Notes under the pieces: generated by a model | The model's input: only the letters and a program-made list of their open reading frames with translations | Told to the model about the DNA's origin: nothing | The model's database searches: none | Position numbers and translations under genes: made by a program | NCBI GenBank assembly: GCA_037447655.1 | Contig: JBBHKE010001647.1 | Span: forward strand, 64,001 to 105,898 | Source of the DNA: Zygnema cylindricum | Lineage: Eukaryota; Streptophyta; Zygnematophyceae; Zygnematales; Zygnemataceae | Length of the DNA: 41,898 bases | Direction: 5' to 3' | Part shown: positions 1 through 9,189 of the stretch, piece after piece | How positions within the stretch are numbered: the first letter of the stretch is position 1 | How the letters are laid out: each line of letters begins with the position of its first letter

Positions 1-292
1 TGTGAGAGAGATAGGACTTCGAAAAATTATGAGATAGGACCCTCTCTCCCAGAGAGCTTTTGTACAAAAGGTCAACTTTGACCCTCCATAACTTACTGCT
101 CAAGGGAGCAAATTCAGAGATTCTTTTTGCTATAGACTCAGGGGAGTCTTGCCTTCACAGGGGTGCAGGTGGTTAGAATTTTTGTCTGCCAGGGAGGCAG
201 TTGTTTTCGCTGAAACACAAAAGGGTCACATTATCTTAGAGGCTTCTTGGAAGCTGTCCACTCTGAGGACTTATGGAGGTCTCGAAGTTTCA
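1..292 (+). repeat. 5' LTR, 3' part only
   Basis: The LTR end is placed at TTTCA (288-292), directly before the primer-binding site. The window starts inside the LTR, so its left end is not visible. A degenerate TATA-like block (TACAAAAGG, 62-70) matches the better TATAAAAGG of the related LTR at 11061-11069. The gag ATG at 273 lies inside this LTR. Confidence 0.65.
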
Positions 293-830
293 GGTTATGG
301 GCCCACCCTTTAGTGTACCAATCTTTAATGGAACTGGATTTATATACTGGGAAAGTATGATGATAGGAGCTCTATGCGAAAAAAGGTTTTGGGGGATAGT
401 GAGTGGACGGTTAGGGCGTCTATCAAGTTTTGGAATTCCTCCAGGGTTTGGAGGAAGCAGATTCACTAGAAAAGAGGATCCACCTTCAACGGAGGAAACA
501 AAAGAAGGAGAGGTGGTGGACAAAGGAAAGGAGAGGGAGGCGACCACACCAATAGCAACTGGTTCGACATTCATGTCACCTATTCCGAGGAACGAGGAGA
601 ATGATACTGAAACCTGGGACTTCAACAATATGGCAGCAAAGCACTTCATCCTACGCCATCTCACTCATGGACTTGCATGGTTCCATTTGCATGTACAAAG
701 GGCATCCGATCTTTGGATGGCTCTCATAGAGATGTACCGAAGTGGTACGATTCAGCAACAACAGTTGGCTGATCAAAAAGTTAAGGAGTGTCCTAAATCT
801 CCCCTCACAGACTTTTCTTGTGAACTATAG
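273..830 (+). pseudogene. gag: Copia gag, N-terminal fragment
   Basis: An open frame of 185 codons begins with MEVSKFQVMGPPFSVPIFNG. The FQVMG...PIF.G...YW pattern matches the gag starts at 5638, 24777 and 30786, where residues such as QQVMG and PIFDG recur; this is the UBN2/DUF4219-type Copia gag N-terminus. The first six codons lie in the LTR and the next ones cover the primer-binding site. An acidic, low-complexity insert of about 70 residues (rich in E, K, T) separates it from a second gag-like block with a W-x-A-L-I-E-M-Y pattern near residues 150-157, which corresponds to the W-K-x-L-x-x-M-Y region of the other copies. No zinc knuckle is reached. Gag would form the virus-like particle. 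The frame ends just before the satellite junction. Confidence 0.7.
293..307 (+). other. Primer-binding site, initiator tRNA-Met anticodon-arm type
   Basis: GGTTATGGGCCCACC follows the LTR with no spacer. It is complementary to the anticodon arm of initiator tRNA-Met (CCCAUAACC core), the half-tRNA priming known from Drosophila copia, rather than to a tRNA 3' end. It is read in the gag frame as Val-Met-Gly-Pro. Confidence 0.75.
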
Positions 831-1080
831 TTTTTTAAATTCAACATTATGTAGTGTAGATAACAATTCTTCTTAGCGCTAACAGTTTGTGAAAGTTAGG
901 TCACAATTCTTGTTAGCGCTCACAGTTTGTGTATCTTAGGTGACAATTTCTATTAGCACTAACAGTTTGTGTAATTTAGATAACATTTTTTGTTAGCGCT
1001 AACAGTTTTTGTAAGTTTGGTAACATTTCCTGTTTGCATTAACAGTTTGTGTAATTTAGATAACAATTCCTGTTGCAATT

Positions 1081-2060
1081 AACAGTTTGTGTAAGTTAGG
1101 TAAGAATTCATGATAACACTAACTGTTTGTGTAATTATGATTACAATTCCTGTTAATGCTAAACGTTTGTGTAAGTTAGGTAATAATTCTTGTTAGCGCT
1201 TACAGTTTGTGTAATTTAGATAACAATTTTCGTTAGCGCTAACAGTTTGTGTAAGTTAGGTTACAATTCCTGATCGCGCTAGCAGTTTATGTAAGTTAGG
1301 TTACAATTTTTGTTAGCGCTAACAGTTTATGTTGTGAAGAAAACAATTCTTGTTAGCGCAAATAGTTTGTGTAAGTTAGGTAACAATTCCTGTTCGCGCT
1401 AACAGTTTGTGTAAGTTAGGGTACAATTTTTGTTAGCGCTAAAATTTTGTGAAAGTTGGTAACAATTCTTGTTTGCAATTAACAGTTTGTGTAAGTTAGG
1501 TAAGAATTCATGATAACACTAACTGTTTGTGTAATTATGATTACAATTCCTGTTAATGCTAAACGTTTGTGTAAGTTAGGTAATAATTCTTGTTAGCGCT
1601 TACAGTTTGTGTAATTTAGATAACAATTTTCGTTAGCGCTAACAGTTTGTGTAAGTTAGGTTACAATTCCTGATCGCGCTAGCAGTTTATGTAAGTTAGG
1701 TTACAATTTTTGTTAGCGCTAACAGTTTATGTTGTGAAGAAAACAATTCTTGTTAGCGCAAATAGTTTGTGTAAGTTAGGTAACAATTTCTGTTAGCGCT
1801 AACAGTTTGTGTAAGTTAGGGTACAATTTTTGTTAGCGCTAAAATTTTGTGAAAGTTGGTAACAATTCTTGTTTGCAATTAACAGTTTGTGTAAGTTAGG
1901 TAAGAATTCATGATAACACTAACTGTTTGTGTAATTATGATTACAATTCTTGTTAATGCTAAACGTTTGTGTAAGTTAGGTAATAATTCTTGTTAGCGCT
2001 AACAGTTTGTGTAATTTAGATAACAATTTTCGTTAGCGCTAACAGTTTGTGTAAGTTAGG
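1081..2060. repeat. Higher-order repeat, 400-bp unit (10 monomers)
   Basis: The rare block TAAGAATTCATGATAACACT occurs at 1101, 1501 and 1901, exactly 400 bp apart, and the intervening ten monomers share their private variants in the same order. The third copy departs from the others at about 2068. This is recent unequal exchange or replication slippage over ten units. Confidence 0.85.
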
Positions 2061-4666
2061 TTACAATTCTTGTTAGCGCTATGAGTTTGTGTAATTTAGA
2101 TCACAATTCTTTTTAGCGCTAACAGTTTGTGTATTTTAGATAATAATTCTTGTTAGCCGAAACAGTTAGTGTAGTTTTGATAACAATTCCTGTTAGCGCT
2201 AACAGTTTGTGTAAGTTAGGTTACATTTCTTGTTAGCGCTAAGAGTTTGTGTAATTTAGATCACAATTCTTGTCAGCGCTAACAATTTGTGTAAGTTAGG
2301 TAAGAATTCGTAACAACGCTAGCAGTTTGTGTAAGTTACGTAACATCTCCTGTCAACGCTAACAGTTTATGTAGTTTAGATAACAATTCTTGTTAGCGGT
2401 AACAATCTGTGTAATTTAGATATCATTTCTTGTTAGCGCTAATAATTTATGTAATTAGATAACAATTCTTGTTAGCGCTAAAATTTTGTGTAATTTAGAT
2501 GTAATTCTTGTTAGTGGAAACAGTATCTGTAAGTTAGGTAACAATTCTTGTTTGCGTTTAACAGTTTGTATAAGTTAGGTGAGAATTCATGATAACACTA
2601 ACAGTTTCTGTAATTAAGATTATAATTCCTGTTAGCGCTAACAGTTTGTGTATTTTAGATAAAAAATCTTGTTAGCGGAAACGGTTTATGTAATTTAGGT
2701 AACAATTAATATTAGCCCTAACATTTTATGTAGTTTAGATAACAATTCTTGTTAGCGCTAAGAGTTTGTGTAAATTAGATCACAATTTTTGTTAGCGCTA
2801 ACAGTTTGTGTAAGTTAGGTAACAATTCTTGTCAGCGCTAACAGTTTTTGTAGTTTTGATAACAATTCCTGTTAGCGCTAAAAGTTTGTGTACCTTAGGT
2901 GACAATTTATGTTAACACTAACAATTTGTGTAATTTAGATAACAATTTTTGTTAGCGCTAAGAGTTTGTGAAATTTAGATAACAATTCATGTTAGCCCTC
3001 ACAGTTTGTGTTAATTAGCTGACAATTTATTTTAGCGCTATTAGATTGTGTATTTTAGATAACAATTTTTGTTATCGCTAATAGTTTGTGTGAGTAAGGT
3101 GAAAATTCTTCTTAGCGCTAACAATTTGTGTAACTTAGGTGACATTTTTGTGTTAACGCTAAAAGTTTGTGTAATTTAGAAAACAATTCTTGTTAGCGCT
3201 AACATTTTGTGTAACGTAGGTGACAATTTCTGTTAGCACTAAGTGTTTGTGTAATTTAGAGAACAATTCCTAGTAGCGCCAACAGTTTGTGTAATTAGAT
3301 AACAACTCTTGTGAGCGTTAACAGTTTGTGTAATTTAGGTCACAATTCTTGTTAGCGCTAATAGTTTGTGTAATTTAATTAACAATTATTGTTAGCGTTA
3401 ACAGTTTGTGTATTTTACATAACATTTTTTGTTATCGCTAACAATTTGTGTAAGTCACGTAACAATTTATGTTAGCGCTAACAGTTTGTGTATGTTAGGT
3501 AACAATTATTGTTAGCCGTAACTGATAATATAAGTTAGATAACAATTCATGTTAGCCCTAACAGTTTGTGTAAGTTAGATAAAAATTATTGTTAGCGCTA
3601 ACATGTTGTGTATTTTAGGTAACAATTCTTGTCAGCGCTAACAGTGTGTGTAAGTTAGATAACATATCCAGTTAGCTCTAACAGTTTAAGTAAGTTAGGT
3701 AACGATTCCTGTTAGCGCTAACAGTTTGTGTAGTTTAGATAACAATTCATGTTAGCGCTAATAGTTTGTGTAATTAAGGTAAAATTTCCTGTAAGCGCTA
3801 ACAGTGTGTACGTTAGGTAACATTTCCAGTTAGCGCTAACAGTTTGAGTAGTTTAGGTAACATTTCTTGTTTGCTCTAACAGTTTTTGTAAGTTAGGTAA
3901 CAATTCTCGTTAGCGCTGATAGTTTGTGTAAGTAAGATAACAATTTCAGTTAGCGCTAACAATTTCTGTAATTTAGATAAAATTATTGTTAGGGGTAACA
4001 GTTTGTGTAATTTAGCGTTAACAGATTGTGTAATTTAGATAATAATTTTTGTTAGCGCTAACACTTTGTGTAAGATAGGTAAAAATTCTTGTTAGTGTTA
4101 ACAGTTTGTGTAATTCAAAAAACAATTTTTGTTAGCGCTAAAAGTTTATGTAAGTTAGTTAACATTTCTTGCTAGCGCTAATAGTTTGTGTAAGTTAGGT
4201 TAGAATTCTTGCTAGCCCTAATTGTTTGTGTAAGTGAGGTTAGAATTCTTGCTAGCCCTAACAATTTGTGTAAGTTAGATAACAATTCTTGTTAGCTCTA
4301 ATAGTTTTTGTAAGTTAGGTAACAATTCTTGTTAGCGCTAACAGTTTTTGTTGTTTAGATACAATTCCTGTTAGAGCTAACAACTTAAAAGAGTTAGTTA
4401 ACAATTCTTATTAGCGCTAACAGTATGTATAATTAAGATAACAATTCTTGTAAGCGCTAACAGTTTGTGTAAGTAATGGTAACAATTCCAGTTAGTGTTA
4501 ATAGTTTTTGTTAGTTAGGTAATATTTCCTGTTAGCGCTAACATTGTGTGTAAATTATGTAACAATTCTTGTTAGCGCTAAAAGTGAGTATAGTTTAGAT
4601 AACAATTTATGTTAGCTCTAACAGTTGTGTTAAGTTAGGTAACAATTCTTGTAAGCGCTAAAAGTT

Positions 4667-4671
4667 TGTGT
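4667..4671. other. Target site duplication, left copy (TGTGT)
   Basis: Five bases identical to 9142-9146. Joining the flanks across the element restores an ordinary satellite unit (agtttgtgt-aagttagg), which proves insertion into a pre-existing array. Confidence 0.93.
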
Positions 4672-5663
4672 TGTTGTTTTGAAAAGTTTGTTTCGTGCGT
4701 ATGAGACAGTTTGCCCGTAACTGCTACTTTGATTTAATATGGAGGTTTGAATAGATTCACGCATTGGGGGGGCGAACGGATTGATATTATTAAAGTGATG
4801 TAAAATTCTCATTGAGTGGTGTGAACAAGCTGTGACAAATGGACGGCGGATCGCGAAGCGATCCGATGTAAAATAAACAGAATGTTGGAATAGGCGCCGC
4901 CAGTACTGCGGAGCTGCGACGCAGTTAAGTCAACGTAGCTGCGGCTATTTGTATGATCCGTAGGACAAGCGCAGCCAGCGCAGCCAGCGGAGCTAGCGCA
5001 GCTGCGGATAATATGACTAGGATAGATCTCGAGTAATGATGATTGTACGATAGTGGTAGCTTAGTAGTTGCTTAGTGGTAGCTTGGTTTCTGACATACGA
5101 AGAGTACGGTGTAAATATTATGTACAACAGAGGTTTGTCCTTTTGACTAATTAGTTTATTAGAGTAGATACAGTACGGCTGGTATGCCTCCGTACTCTGA
5201 GTATAACTTGCAGGACATAGATTATTTTATGTATCGCAGTCAAGTTAATCAAAGTAATGGCAGATTGTTTTCTGCATCTTTGACCTGTTGGTGTGATCAC
5301 TCTGATTGGTGCTTTCATATGAAACTTTGTGGAGTTATTCTATGATATAGAATATATATGTGTGTGAAGTTTCATTGTATTCCAGTATCTCTGTAAGATT
5401 CTGTGAACAGTCTAAGTGGTTAGTTTGTGGAGCTGTCAGCTACATTTGGGAAACCTCTGAAGCTTATATATTCTAGATGCCTTGGTGGATTTGGCTGTAA
5501 CTTTGGGAGTTTACAGTGTATATGGTATACTGCATATTAGTGCAGTTTGACATCATTTTGTTTATTGTGGAGTAATCTGTGTCGTCTGAAACACAGCTGT
5601 TTTTGAGGTAGTCTGTGGGTGTTTCCGTGAGTAATCCATGGCTGAAATAGGCTATGGACAACA
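4672..5663 (+). repeat. 5' LTR of gag-only element, copy 1
   Basis: TGTTG...CAACA, 992 bp. It contains a hairpin at 4847-4865, a GC-rich cluster of short GCGCAGC-type repeats (about 4900-5005), an AT-rich TATA-like stretch (AATATATATG, 5351-5360), and the gag ATG at 5638, 26 nt before the LTR end. Confidence 0.93.
4847..4865. other. Perfect hairpin in the LTR
   Basis: CGGATCGC, loop GAA, GCGATCCG: an 8-bp perfect stem. The same structure is at 8325-8343 (one G-T pair) and near 27606-27623, and is decayed in the LTR starting at 23850. It lies in the U3 part of the LTR, so it may be a DNA element for transcription control; function unknown. Confidence 0.6.
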
Positions 5664-7524
5664 GGTTATGGGCCCACACCCATGGCTACCTATATTTGAT
5701 GGATCAAAATATCACTTCTGGAAGTGTGCGCTCGAGAGCTACTTCGAGATGATGGAACTAATGGATGTGGTGGATGGTACATTGGTCGAAACGTCAAATG
5801 GATGGAAAAGTAAAAATCATGAGTGTCTAAGGGTTATTAAGAACTCATTGACTCCGGATTTAGTAATGTCATACATAAGTGTTAAAAATTCAGCTGAATT
5901 ATGGAAGTGCTTAAAAAGTATGTATGCAAAGACTTCTCTATATCATTGGCTTAGCAGTGTTACCAAAATAGTTGAACACAAGTATGTAGGAGGTAGTATG
6001 GAGAAACACTGTATTGACTTAGAAGTATTATTTGCAGAAAGTGATTTGGCAGGAGGCAACTTTACAGATGCTCAACAAGCTATCTTGTTAATGAGAAGTC
6101 TACCTAAAGAATGTAAGAGTGCACTAGATCGATTGACTTTAATTGATAAAAATGATTAGAGCGTAACTGTAGCTAGACGAGTTATTTTAGATGAAGAGGC
6201 TAATAGAAGGGTCTTATCAAGTGAAAGGAATATAAAGGAATCTAAGTCTCAGTTTCAGAAAATTAAAAGTAATAGTGAGTTCGGAGATCGACCAAAGAAT
6301 TGTTTTTACTGTAATAATTTAGGACATACTTTCAGGGTATGTCCATCGTATAAAAGTGCATGTGTTACAGGAAATTTCAGAGATGGATGGGACAACAACC
6401 TAGTTCGTACCCCAACAAGAAAGGAATCAAGTGCTTTCATGAGTGAAGGACAAGACTCGACAGATGACAAAAGGCATGCACCATGTGTTGACGAATTTAT
6501 TTATTTACCGACCTTTTGTGTTGTTCGGAATGAGGAGAAAGAGGTGACAGAAAAGGATCCGATTACTTTCAATATGTCTAATGACAGATTGGTGGGTGAC
6601 ATAAACTTACTAAAAGAAGAGGCAACTAGAATACGAGAAGTCGATAGAAGTGAAAGGCACATGGAAGCGGAAGAAACTGGAAAAATTATTATCACCGAAA
6701 ACAATAAGGAAACAGACGAGTGTGAAAAAGACTCGGGTTGTGTGACTTCTTCATGTGATAAACTGGTGTATGAGAATAGCATAGAGGGAGAAGAGATTCA
6801 TGAATTAAGGGGAGTTAACAAAGTAAACTTAAAATTGATTGAAGAATATTTCTTAGAAAAAGATAACACTAGCATACAAACAGAACTTAGAGAAAGAGAA
6901 GAAGTTAATGATCAGATAGGAAAGTGTGAATTGACACAAAAAGGGGAATTAACATCGGAAGTGGAAAACATTGTGGGTTTAAAAATTATTGAAATCCAAA
7001 AAAAACCGAGGAAGAATGTTCAGAAAAAAAAGCTAAGGAAGATAGTTCATGAGAGCCGAAAAAGTCATAGCTTAAAAAAGAATCGTAGGAAGAGGAAAGT
7101 GCAGCTAACTGAAAAGAAGGTCAGACGGAAAATATTGGATATATATACACTTCAGAAAAGTTCCATATCTATGAAAAGAAACCAAATATCAGTAAGAAAA
7201 ACTACACTATATAGAGGTAGAGGGAAGGGAAACCATGGAAATTTTTTGAACAGATCAGATAGTCATAAGAAACCAAGAAAGAGAGATAGATTGCGGAAAA
7301 ATAGTTGGAGAACAAGCATGTTACGAAATCGATCACACCGAAGAACACAACCGGAAACAGTGAGGGGAAGTGTAACGGGAAAATGGGAAGACTTGAATGA
7401 ATTTACACGAAATTTCATGAGAATTTTGTGTAGTAGCGTCAATAACATACATCTAAGGAAGTGGATGGCGTGGAACTATTTAACCGGAGAGAATGTGCAA
7501 CAATTGTTCGATAAAAGTGTGTAG
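5638..7524 (+). pseudogene. gag: Gag with zinc knuckle and basic C-terminal extension, one nonsense codon
   Basis: The frame runs 628 codons from the ATG inside the LTR and is broken only by TAG at 6157-6159, where the second copy has TGG (Trp). Residues 1-180 are a UBN2/DUF4219-like Copia gag region (QQVMG, PIFDGSKYHFW, LMRSLPKE). A CCHC zinc knuckle, CFYCNNLGHTFRVC, follows at about 6300-6341. The rest resembles no pol domain: an acidic stretch, then a very Lys/Arg-rich part (about 7000-7380, with runs such as KKKLRK and KKNRRKRK). The N-terminal part should build the particle and bind RNA. The basic tail might add nucleic-acid binding or nuclear targeting, but this is inference; I do not recognise its family. 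The shared frame with copy 2 shows the extension was maintained in at least two elements. Confidence 0.85.
5664..5677 (+). other. Primer-binding site, initiator tRNA-Met anticodon-arm type
   Basis: GGTTATGGGCCCAC starts directly after the LTR. It is complementary to the tRNA-iMet anticodon arm and is read in the gag frame as Val-Met-Gly-Pro. Confidence 0.85.
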
Positions 7525-7880
7525 GTGGTTGATTTTCGGCAAATTCAATAACATGGCTAAGTGACGAAGACAAGTGGAAATACGGATTTACTGGAGAGGT
7601 ATTATTACCATAGTGAAGGGACAGTTTTGCATTTATGGCGTAAGGGGAGCTATTACAGGACACTATTTGCAAGGTGGCAGTTTTCAAAAAGGCAAATGGG
7701 AATTGGCAGAAGGCAGCAAGTGCAATGGCGACGTCAACAAAGCACTGGTAATGTGTTGTTTTTGCTAAAATCTTTGTATAATGAACATTGGAGGTTGATA
7801 CAGAAATTTGAATATTTAAATATTATTTTTTATTTTTATTCTTTCGTTTATCCATTAGAGTGGAAATATTTGCATACAGC

Positions 7881-7915
7881 ATGGACTAATGAGTCTAAAG
7901 CTTTAGAGGAGTGTA
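7881..7915 (+). repeat. Relic Copia RNase H end, polypurine tract and LTR start
   Basis: ATGGACTAATGAGTCTAAAG then CTTTAGAGGAG and TGTAG. The minus-strand Copia at 39214-39250 reads, on its coding strand, GTGGACTGAGTGACTAGCAG, AGTCTAAAGCTTTAGGGGAG, then its LTR start TGTTG. The order stop region, purine tract, TGT is the same, so this is the remnant of an autonomous element's 3' end inside the gag-only element. Confidence 0.6.
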
Positions 7916-8137
7916 GAGTTTCAAAGCTTTAGTCTCAGTAGATGAGGCTATGAGGAGGAAGTTAAAGGCGAAAAAGAGCAGCAGCTAGGACTGCGATGTC
8001 AAACTAGCGCAGCGTAGCAGCATAGCAGTACACGCTGCACTTTGTATTCATACTGCTCTCCGATGTCACACTAGCGCAGCATAGCAGCATAGCAGTACAC
8101 GCTGAAAATTTATTTTTTTTTGGTGCACAAAACTAAA

Positions 8138-8149
8138 TTTTCGGGGGAG
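8138..8149 (+). other. Polypurine tract
   Basis: TTTTCGGGGGAG lies directly before the 3' LTR start TGTTG. It should prime plus-strand DNA synthesis. The same sequence precedes the 3' LTR of the second copy at 27439-27450. Confidence 0.8.
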
Positions 8150-9141
8150 TGTTGTTTTGAAAAGTCAGTTTCGTGTGTACGAGACAGTTTGCCCGTAATT
8201 GCTAATTCGATTTAATATGGAGGTTTGAATAGATTCACGGATTGGGGGAGCGAACGGATTGATATAATTAAAGTGATGTAAAATACTCATTGAGTGGTGT
8301 GAACAAGCAATGACAAATGGACGGCGGATCGCGAAGCGATCTGATGTAAAATAAACGGAATGTTGGAATAGGCGCCGCCAGTACTGCAGAGCTGCGACGC
8401 AGTTAAGTCAACGTAGCTGCGGCTATTTGTATGATCCGTACGGACAAGCGCAACCAGCGCAGCCAGCGCAGCTAGCGCAGCTGCGGATAATATGACTAGG
8501 ATAGATCTCAAGTAATGATGATTGTACGGTAGTGGTAGCTTAGTAGTTGCTTAGTGGTAGCTTGGTTTCTGACATACGAAGAGTACGGTGTAAATATTAT
8601 GTACAACAGAGGTTTGTCCTTTTGACTAATTAGTTTATTAGAGTAGATACAGTACGGCTGGTATGCCTCCGTACTCTGAGTATAACTTGCAGGACTTAGA
8701 TTATTTTATGTATCGCAGTCAAGTTAATCAAAGTAATGGCAGATTGTTTTCTGCATCTTTGACCTGTTGGTGTGATCACTCTGATTGGTGCTTTCATATG
8801 AAACTTTGTGGAGTTATTCTATGATATAGAATATATATGTGTGTGAAGTTTCATTGTATTCCAGTATCTCTGTAAGATTCTGTGAACAGTCTAAGTGGTT
8901 AGTTTGTGAAGCTGTCAGCTACATTTGGGAAACTCTGAAGCTTATATCTTCTAGATGCCTTGGTGGATTTGGCTGTAACTTTGGGAGTTTACAGTGTATA
9001 TGGTATACTGCATATTGGTGCAGTTTGAGATCATTTTGTTTATTGTGGAGTAATCTGTGTCGTCTGAAACACAGCTGTTTTTGAGGTAGTCTGTGGGTGT
9101 TTCCGTGAGTAATCCATGGCTGAAATAGGCTATGGACAACA
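8150..9141 (+). repeat. 3' LTR of gag-only element, copy 1
   Basis: 992 bp, TGTTG...CAACA, the same length as the 5' LTR. Differences cluster in the first 240 bp. It repeats the gag ATG (9116) and first codons; reading on from there reaches a stop in the satellite three codons after CAA (Gln-His-Val-stop). Confidence 0.93.
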
Positions 9142-9146
9142 TGTGT
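9142..9146. other. Target site duplication, right copy (TGTGT)
   Basis: Matches 4667-4671 exactly and is followed by AAGTTAGG, the normal continuation of the satellite unit. Confidence 0.93.
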
Positions 9147-9189
9147 AAGTTAGGTTACAATTCTTTGTTAGCCTTAATTGTTTGTGTAA

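Larger units (their letters stand above)
1..845 (+). mobile_element. Copia-type LTR retrotransposon, 5' fragment
   Basis: This stretch holds the end of a 5' LTR, a primer-binding site and the first part of gag, and is cut off where the 40-bp satellite begins. The LTR part resembles the minus-strand LTR at 10697-11877: both have a TTGTA(C/T)AAAAGG block and, downstream, GATTCTTTTTGCT. Both also put an ATG-GAG gag start exactly 20 nt before the LTR end, so the two belong to one family. Polymerase genes and the 3' LTR are missing. Confidence 0.8.
846..4671. repeat. Satellite block A, 40-bp tandem repeat
   Basis: About 95 head-to-tail units of about 40 bp. Each contains the palindrome CTGTTAGCGCTAACAG or a variant, then TTTGTGTAA, then a TTAGGTAACAATTC or TTAGATAACAATTC half. 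Most units differ by several substitutions; 39- and 41-bp units occur. There are no genes here: short reading frames are by-products of the repeat. The block starts at the truncated gag and is interrupted at 4672 by an LTR element, after which the array resumes. Confidence 0.95.
7525..8149 (+). other. Noncoding 3' part of gag-only element, copy 1
   Basis: This stretch between the gag stop and the 3' LTR has no convincing gene. A 123-codon frame (7561-7932) lacks recognisable motifs. It contains a relic of an autonomous Copia 3' end (7881-7915) and a 67-bp tandem duplication starting at CGATGTC (7994 and 8061). The GCGCAGC..GCAGCATAGCAG repeats resemble those in the Copia LTR at about 20699-20722, so part of this is probably an old U3 sequence. 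Confidence 0.65.
4672..9141 (+). mobile_element. Complete gag-only (non-autonomous) Copia-like LTR retrotransposon
   Basis: A 4470-bp element with two 992-bp LTRs beginning TGTTG and ending CAACA, flanked by TGTGT on both sides (4667-4671 and 9142-9146) and sitting in the middle of a satellite unit. The order is 5' LTR, half-tRNA primer-binding site, one long gag frame with a basic C-terminal extension, a noncoding 3' part and a polypurine tract. No protease, integrase or RT sequence is present, so enzymes must have come from another element. By eye the LTRs differ at about 27 positions, so the insertion is not very recent. Confidence 0.92.

Noticed and set aside
293-307. The tRNA-like sequence was considered as a tRNA gene.
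   Set aside because: Only the complement of an anticodon arm is present; there is no acceptor, D or T arm around it, and it sits exactly at an LTR end.
846-4671. The regularly spaced palindromic repeats look superficially like a CRISPR array.
   Set aside because: The whole 40-bp unit is repeated, there are no unique spacers, no cas genes are present, and the surroundings are eukaryotic retrotransposons.
7561-7932. A 123-codon frame after the gag of the first gag-only element.
   Set aside because: It has no known motif, runs into the relic Copia 3' end, and the matching region of copy 2 does not preserve it.
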